Origin: Chloroflexota bacterium
Lineage (GTDB): Bacteria > Chloroflexota > Anaerolineae > Aggregatilineales > Phototrophicaceae
NCBI GenBank assembly: GCA_009841405.1
Contig: VXLV01000124.1
Coordinates: 62,001-126,000 of the forward strand
Reading direction: 5' to 3'
DNA: 64,000 nucleotides
Part shown: positions 59,443-64,000 of the stretch, piece by piece
Layout: the number at the start of each line of letters is the position of its first letter
How positions within the stretch are numbered: position 1 is the first letter of the stretch
The notes under the pieces: model-generated
Told to the model about the DNA's origin: nothing
Seen by the model: only the letters and a program-made list of their open reading frames with translations
Database searches by the model: none
Made by a program: the position numbers and the translations under genes

Positions 59443-60696
59443 CTACTCGGCCCCGCTCTTGGCCTTTACCAATCGCACAAACTGCCGCTTGCCCACTTGC
59501 AGCACCGCCGGCAGCGTCTCCGGCGCAACAGTGGCTTGCAGGCTGTCCACCTTTTCTTCGTTGAGGCGGACGCCGTTCTGCTGTATCAGCCGCCGGGCTT
59601 CGCCGCGACTGCCGACCATCTTCAGCCGCACCAGGATATCGCGGATTTCTTCGTCAGCCTGAACCACCGCTTCGTCGATATCAGCCGGAATCCCGCGGCC
59701 GCCGCGAAAGACTTCATCCCAGCGCAGTTGCGCGGCGTCGGCGTCATCCCGGCTATGGAAGATGCCGACGATTTCGCGCGCCAGACGCATCTTTGTTTCG
59801 TTCGGATGCAATTCGCCCGCGGCCAGTCTGGCTTCCAGCGAGTCAACCTGCGCCGGCGTCCAGCCAAGAATCAGCTTGTAGAAGACGCCCATCGCCTTGT
59901 CGGGCAGGCTCATCACCTTGCCGAACATATCCCAGGGCTCGGACAGCAGCGGGATATGATTGCCCAGGCTTTTCGACATCTTTATATCGCCATCGGTGCC
60001 AGGCAGACTTTCGCCCATGATGATCGCGATCTGCGGCTTCTGCCCCAGCCCCGACTGCAATTTGCGGCCCGCCACCAAAATGTTGAACAGCTGATCCTGC
60101 CCGCCGACCTGCACATCCGCTTCCTGCGCCACCGCGTCATAGGCCTGCATCAGCGCGTAGAAGAATTCATGCAAATAAATCGCCTTGCCCTCGTCGATGC
60201 GCTTGGCGAAGTTCTCTCGAACCATGAACTGCTGCACGGTAAAGTGGCTCGCCAGCCGGATAATGTCGGCGAAATCCAGCGGCGCCAGCCATTCGTCGTT
60301 GCGCCGCACGCGGGTGCGCTTTTCGTCGAGTATCTTGAAGGCCTGCTCGGCGTAGGTGCGGGCATTGTCTTCCACATTGCGCATGGTCAGCTGATCGCGA
60401 GCGCTGTCTTTGTCGGACGGGTCGCCAATCATGCTCGTGAACGTGCCCACCAGGAAGGTGACATCGTGGCCGAAGTCCTGGAATTGCCGCAGCTTGCGCA
60501 TAGTAATTGTATGCCCCAAATGCAAGTCGGACGTGCGCGGGTCATAGCCGCAGTAGACGCGCAGCGGCCGCCCTTCCCGCTCGCATTCCTGCAAGCGCGC
60601 GCGCAGGTCTTTGGCCATATTCGTCCGCGTCTCGGCATCGCCGTAAGCCGTGCCAGACATCAACACTTCGACTTGTTCGTCAATCGTCGCCATCAT
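59443..60696 (-). CDS. tyrS: Tyrosyl-tRNA synthetase
   Basis: A class I aminoacyl-tRNA synthetase of about 417 residues. HIGH motif as SDLHLGHTITMRKLRQF, tyrosine-pocket segment YALMQAYDAVAQEADVQVGGQDQLFN, KMSKS motif in IKMSKSLGN, and a C-terminal S4 RNA-binding domain (GSRGEARRLIQQNGVRLN). It belongs to the TyrZ-like long form. The start is taken at the ATG pair 60693-60696, which has AGGAAAG upstream; an earlier ATG at 60714 has its site too close. A TATACT -10 box lies at 60733-60738. No T-box is seen here. Divergent from alaS. Confidence 0.95.
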   Translation of the reverse strand: MMATIDEQVEVLMSGTAYGDAETRTNMAKDLRARLQECEREGRPLRVYCGYDPRTSDLHLGHTITMRKLRQFQDFGHDVTFLVGTFTSMIGDPSDKDSARDQLTMRNVEDNARTYAEQAFKILDEKRTRVRRNDEWLAPLDFADIIRLASHFTVQQFMVRENFAKRIDEGKAIYLHEFFYALMQAYDAVAQEADVQVGGQDQLFNILVAGRKLQSGLGQKPQIAIIMGESLPGTDGDIKMSKSLGNHIPLLSEPWDMFGKVMSLPDKAMGVFYKLILGWTPAQVDSLEARLAAGELHPNETKMRLAREIVGIFHSRDDADAAQLRWDEVFRGGRGIPADIDEAVVQADEEIRDILVRLKMVGSRGEARRLIQQNGVRLNEEKVDSLQATVAPETLPAVLQVGKRQFVRLVKAKSGAE

Positions 60697-60732
60697 GCTT
60701 TCCTGTTGGGTCATGCCTTTTGTCAGGTCGCC

Positions 60733-60784
60733 AGTATACCATAAGCATACGCCCCTATTCAGGCGTCATTGCGCTAGCTATAAT
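60733..60784. promoter_or_regulatory. Divergent tyrS/alaS promoter region
   Basis: TATACT on the minus strand (60733-60738) for tyrS and TATAAT on the plus strand (60779-60784) for alaS stand 40 bases apart. The -35 elements are weak (TGAATA on minus and TATTCA on plus, the same six bases 60756-60761 read both ways). Confidence 0.5.
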
Positions 60785-60850
60785 TTTCGCTGATCCGCGC
60801 ACGTTCGCGCGACGCCTTCGATCGATATTTGTCCGGAGCATGACAAGCCC

Positions 60851-63547
60851 ATGAAGACCATGAGCAGCGCCGAAACACGCCAGGCCTTTCTCGACTTTTT
60901 CGAAGAAATGGGCCACCGGCCCGTCGCATCGTCCTCGCTGGCGCCGGCGGACGACCCGACGCTGCTCTTTGTCAACGCGGGCATGGTGCAATTCAAAGAC
61001 GTATTCCTCGGGCTCGACAAACGGGACTACAGCCGCGCGACCACATCGCAGAAGTGCATGCGCGTCAGCGGCAAGCACAACGACCTCGAGAATGTCGGCC
61101 CCTCGCCGCGCCACCATACCTTCTTCGAGATGCTGGGCAACTTCAGCTTCGGCGATTATTTCAAACGCGACGCCATTAAATACGCATACACGCTGCTGAC
61201 CGAAGTCTACAAGCTCCCGGCGGACCGCCTGGTGTTCACGGTCTACGAGAACGATGACGAAGCCTATAGCGCCTGGATCGACGATCTCGGCGTGGACCCC
61301 AAACGCGTCGCTCGCATGGGGCCTGACACCAACTTCTGGCAAATGGCCGATACCGGTCCCTGCGGCCCGACATCCGAGATTCACTGGGACAAGCAACCGC
61401 ATCTGGGCGACAACGACATCATCGCCATGCTGCAAGCGGAGGACGACCGCTTCCTTGAAATCTGGAATCTCGTCTTCATGCAGTTTAATCGCCAGCAAGC
61501 CGATCCCGATCACAGCGGTCAATGGGACGCGCCTCTGCCCGCGCCCGGCGTCGATACGGGCATGGGCCTGGAGCGCATCGTCTCGATACTGCAGGGCGTC
61601 GACGCCAACTACGAGACCGATCTCTTCATGCCCATCATCCGCCATACGCAAGCGCTGGCCGGGCACAGCGACGTCGAACGCGACGCCAATATCGTGCCCT
61701 ACCGCGTCATCGCCGACCACATCCGCGCGGCTGTATTTCTCATCAGCGACGGCGTCTACCCCGGCGCTAAAGGCCGCGCCGCTATCCCGCGCATTGTCAT
61801 CCGGCGCGCTGCCCGCTTTGGCCGCGAGATCGGTTTTGACCGTCCTTTCCTGGCGCAGGTGGCGGACGCGGTATTCGACCTGGTGGGCAACTATTTCAGC
61901 GACCTGCGCGACGACGCGGAAAACATCAAGCGCGTGATCACTCTGGAAGAGGAGCGCTTCCTCCGCACCATGGATCGCGGCCTGAACGAATTGGATGACA
62001 TGCTTGCCGCTCTGACGGCCGGCAGCGCGCTGCCTGGCGCCGACGCCTTTTATCTGAAAGCCACCCTCGGCCTGCCCTTTCAAGTCACCAAAGACGTGGC
62101 GGAGGAACGCGGATTCACGGTGGATGAAGCCGGTTTCGCCGCGGCCGAAGCCGAGCACGCGCGCATCAGCGGCGGCGGCCAAGCCATGGGCGAAATCGAG
62201 TCCGGCGAATTCTACCAGCAGCTCTTGGCGGACTTAAATGCCGCGGGCGCGCTGACGAGCAGCGGCGTTGACTACGCGCCGTACGGCGACGCGCCGGTCG
62301 AAACTGAAGTGCTCGCCCTGGCAAGAGACGGCGCGCGACTGCAAAGCGCAATCGTCGGCGAGACTGTGGAAGTTATCCTGGCCAAAACGCAATTTTACGT
62401 CGAATCCGGCGGCCAGGTTAACGACGCCGGAACTATCGCCGGCGACGGCTGGGTGATAGACGTCACAGAGATGAAGCGCCCGCTGGCCGGGCTGGTCGCT
62501 CATGTCGGCGAAGTCGTCGAGGGCAATCCCAAAGTCGGAGACCGGGCGACCGCCGCTCTGGATATCGCGCGCCGCAAGGACATCATCCGCAACCATACGG
62601 CGACTCACCTGCTCCACGCTGCCCTGCGCAACAGCCTTGGCAAGCACGTGCAGCAGCGGGGTTCGCTGGTCGCGCCGGACCGGCTGCGCTTCGACTTTTC
62701 GCACCCCGAAAAAGTCTCGGAGAGCGAGCTGGCGCAGATTGCGGCTCAGGTCAATGGCGCGATCCTCGCCAACTATCGCGTCTACAGTGAAGAGAAGTCG
62801 CTTGAGACAGCGCGGCGCGAGGGCGCCATGGCGCTCTTCGGCGAAACGTACGGCGACGTCGTTCGTACAGTAGTGATTGGCAGCGACCATGACCGCTACA
62901 GCTACGAACTCTGCGGCGGGGTCCACGTGCCCGCAACCGCCGAAATCGGCAGCTTTGTCTTCACCAGCGAGGGCAGCGTAAGCGCCGGCATCCGCCGCGT
63001 CGAAGCGCTGACCGGCCGCGCGGCCAGCGCGCATTTCAGCAAGCAGTTGCAAACCCTGAATGGCATTGCCGAGCGGCTGGGCGCGGCGCCAGAACTGGCC
63101 TCGCAGAGAATTGACGACTTGCAGCATGCGCTTTCAGCAGCGCAGCGGGAGATCGAGAATCTGCGCCGCCGGCAAGCCCGGCATGACTTTGACCTCATGC
63201 TTGGTGACAAATTGGAAAGCCTGAACGGCAAGCAGACTCTGGTCGCACAGCTCGACAATACGCCAATGGAAACCATGCGCGAGATGACGGACTGGTTCCG
63301 CAATCGAATCGACAACGGGGTCATGGTGCTCGCCAGCGACGTGGCCGGCCGGCCGCAGATCGTTGTCGCTGTTTCCGATGCGCTCGTAAAAGACGGCATT
63401 CGCGCCGGCGACCTCATTAAGCCAATCGCGCGAGTGGTCGGCGGCGGCGGCGGCGGTCGCCCGCAAATGGCGCAAGCCGGCGGGCGCGACAGCAGCAAAA
63501 TCGGCGAAGCGCTGCAAAAGGCGCGGGCGCTGCTGGCGGAAACCTGA
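60851..63547 (+). CDS. alaS: Alanyl-tRNA synthetase
   Basis: A class II aminoacyl-tRNA synthetase of 898 residues, in the normal range. Catalytic domain: FVNAGMVQFKDVFLGL, QKCMRVSGKHNDLENVG, GLERIVSILQG. Editing domain: NHTATHLLHAAL (zinc HxxxH at about 582-586) and CGGVHVP near residue 687. The C-terminal part holds a coiled coil (QREIENLRRRQARHDF) and a DHHA1 domain with glycine repeat GGGGGGRPQMAQAGG. TATAAT at 60779-60784 is the likely -10. No T-box or other leader structure is apparent in the 66 bases between. Confidence 0.97.
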   Translation: MKTMSSAETRQAFLDFFEEMGHRPVASSSLAPADDPTLLFVNAGMVQFKDVFLGLDKRDYSRATTSQKCMRVSGKHNDLENVGPSPRHHTFFEMLGNFSFGDYFKRDAIKYAYTLLTEVYKLPADRLVFTVYENDDEAYSAWIDDLGVDPKRVARMGPDTNFWQMADTGPCGPTSEIHWDKQPHLGDNDIIAMLQAEDDRFLEIWNLVFMQFNRQQADPDHSGQWDAPLPAPGVDTGMGLERIVSILQGVDANYETDLFMPIIRHTQALAGHSDVERDANIVPYRVIADHIRAAVFLISDGVYPGAKGRAAIPRIVIRRAARFGREIGFDRPFLAQVADAVFDLVGNYFSDLRDDAENIKRVITLEEERFLRTMDRGLNELDDMLAALTAGSALPGADAFYLKATLGLPFQVTKDVAEERGFTVDEAGFAAAEAEHARISGGGQAMGEIESGEFYQQLLADLNAAGALTSSGVDYAPYGDAPVETEVLALARDGARLQSAIVGETVEVILAKTQFYVESGGQVNDAGTIAGDGWVIDVTEMKRPLAGLVAHVGEVVEGNPKVGDRATAALDIARRKDIIRNHTATHLLHAALRNSLGKHVQQRGSLVAPDRLRFDFSHPEKVSESELAQIAAQVNGAILANYRVYSEEKSLETARREGAMALFGETYGDVVRTVVIGSDHDRYSYELCGGVHVPATAEIGSFVFTSEGSVSAGIRRVEALTGRAASAHFSKQLQTLNGIAERLGAAPELASQRIDDLQHALSAAQREIENLRRRQARHDFDLMLGDKLESLNGKQTLVAQLDNTPMETMREMTDWFRNRIDNGVMVLASDVAGRPQIVVAVSDALVKDGIRAGDLIKPIARVVGGGGGGRPQMAQAGGRDSSKIGEALQKARALLAET

Positions 63548-63592
63548 GTCATATTCGGTCGCCTCGCGTCCTCTGCCCGCTTCATCTCGTCG

Positions 63593-63598
63593 TATACT
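63593..63598 (+). promoter_or_regulatory. Probable -10 box of the last gene
   Basis: TATACT lying only eight bases before the ATG at 63607, which would give a nearly leaderless transcript. No good -35 is seen. Confidence 0.4.
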
Positions 63599-63606
63599 GC
63601 TGAGTG

Positions 63607-64000
63607 ATGTCAGTGGAAATCGTATCGTACAATCTCGAAGCGACCGACACGCTCGTCAGCTTGCGGCAGCGCTTGGCCGGCCTGCGCGGTCGCCGCGTGC
63701 TTCTGATCTGGCCGGAAGCCGCTGCGAATCTCCGCAGCAAGTTGGACCTGGTGCTGATCCAGCGCGAAGCCGACCGGCGCGCGGTTCAACTGGCGATCGT
63801 CACGACCGATGAGATGCAGCGCCTTTACGCGGCGGAGCTCAACATCAGCTGCTTCGACTCGCTCGAAGCGAGTCAATCCAGCCGCTGGAAACGGGGGCGG
63901 AAAAAACTTTTTCTGCCGCGCTACCACAAACCCAGCCCCGACCTGCGGGCGGAAGACCTGGCGCTCATCGCCGGTCGCCTCTCAAGGCGAAATCAGCGCT
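63607..64000 (+). CDS. Partial protein, resembles N-terminus of Chloroflexota baseplate-J-like proteins
   Basis: Open from ATG 63607 to the window end, 131 codons, beginning MSVEIVSYNLEATDTLVSLR. The phrase LRGRRVLLIWPEAAANLRSK followed by LDLVLIQREADRRAVQLAIV, then AELNISCFDSLEASQSSRWK, recalls the N-terminal region of baseplate J-like and related proteins common in Anaerolineae. That recall is not a database match. If right, it would be part of a contractile injection or surface system. The gene lies 59 bases after alaS and is cut at the edge, so its length and function cannot be judged. Confidence 0.5.
   Translation, partial: MSVEIVSYNLEATDTLVSLRQRLAGLRGRRVLLIWPEAAANLRSKLDLVLIQREADRRAVQLAIVTTDEMQRLYAAELNISCFDSLEASQSSRWKRGRKKLFLPRYHKPSPDLRAEDLALIAGRLSRRNQR

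Noticed and set aside
60755..62182. 475-codon open frame antisense to alaS
   Set aside because: It lies over the highly conserved AlaS catalytic domain; no start signals or homology features are seen.
1..64000. Insertion sequence, prophage, integrase or CRISPR array
   Set aside because: No transposase, integrase, terminase or Cas motif and no regularly spaced identical repeat was seen in either strand.

Overview
The window is a GC-rich bacterial chromosome segment coding densely on both strands. It shows no insertion sequence, prophage, CRISPR array or rRNA. The best guess for the host is a Chloroflexota bacterium of the Anaerolineae type. This is inferred from secreted LysM proteins with long Pro/Thr/Ser linkers, a BTAD-type regulator, a cell-surface style shared with that phylum, and a frayed-end gene resembling Chloroflexota baseplate-J proteins. 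No rRNA is present to confirm it.

Positions 1-10784 hold a catabolic island. A minus-strand run encodes a YheO/DauR-like regulator, RidA, an M20 hydrolase, E1 alpha and E1 beta of a 2-oxoacid dehydrogenase, a stand-alone lipoyl protein and two short-chain dehydrogenases, the last cut by the window edge. Divergent from it lie a creatininase-family amidohydrolase and a dipeptide/oligopeptide-type ABC importer (binding protein, DppC, DppB) behind a strong promoter. Positions 10996-14786 carry a BTAD regulator, an acyl-CoA ligase and a thioesterase. A tandem DsbA-like secreted protein follows.

Positions 16719-19702 are the histidine operon hisH-hisA-hisF-hisI-hisE. It is preceded by a consensus promoter, a 22-residue leader peptide with six His codons and a rho-independent terminator, which together make a classical histidine attenuator. 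Divergent from it are a coiled-coil protein and SelB. Positions 22919-28268 form a sugar operon: a family 1 binding protein, two permeases, a class II ketose-bisphosphate aldolase and an ADP-dependent sugar kinase. dGTPase, a membrane Ser/Thr kinase and MutL follow.

At 32947-36024 a tRNA-Thr(CGU) gene sits just upstream of a valine T-box (specifier GUC) that leads into valS. Positions 36135-45698 are a cell-envelope region: two proline/threonine-rich LysM proteins, a seven-LysM protein with a glycosidase-like C-terminus, a GT39-type membrane glycosyltransferase, a membrane NERD-like protein and a large secreted protein. YajC-SecD-SecF come next, with SecG further on at 56570. PurH is followed by a thiamine importer (thiB-thiP-thiQ order) under a TPP riboswitch. 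The right end has two CoA-transferase-like subunits about 3.5 kb apart, a CtpA protease, an orphan peptide-binding protein, TyrS, AlaS and a truncated gene.

Regulation is unusually legible here: three different RNA-level mechanisms (peptide-leader attenuation, T-box, TPP riboswitch) and a recurrent TTGNNN-N17-TATACT promoter can be read directly.
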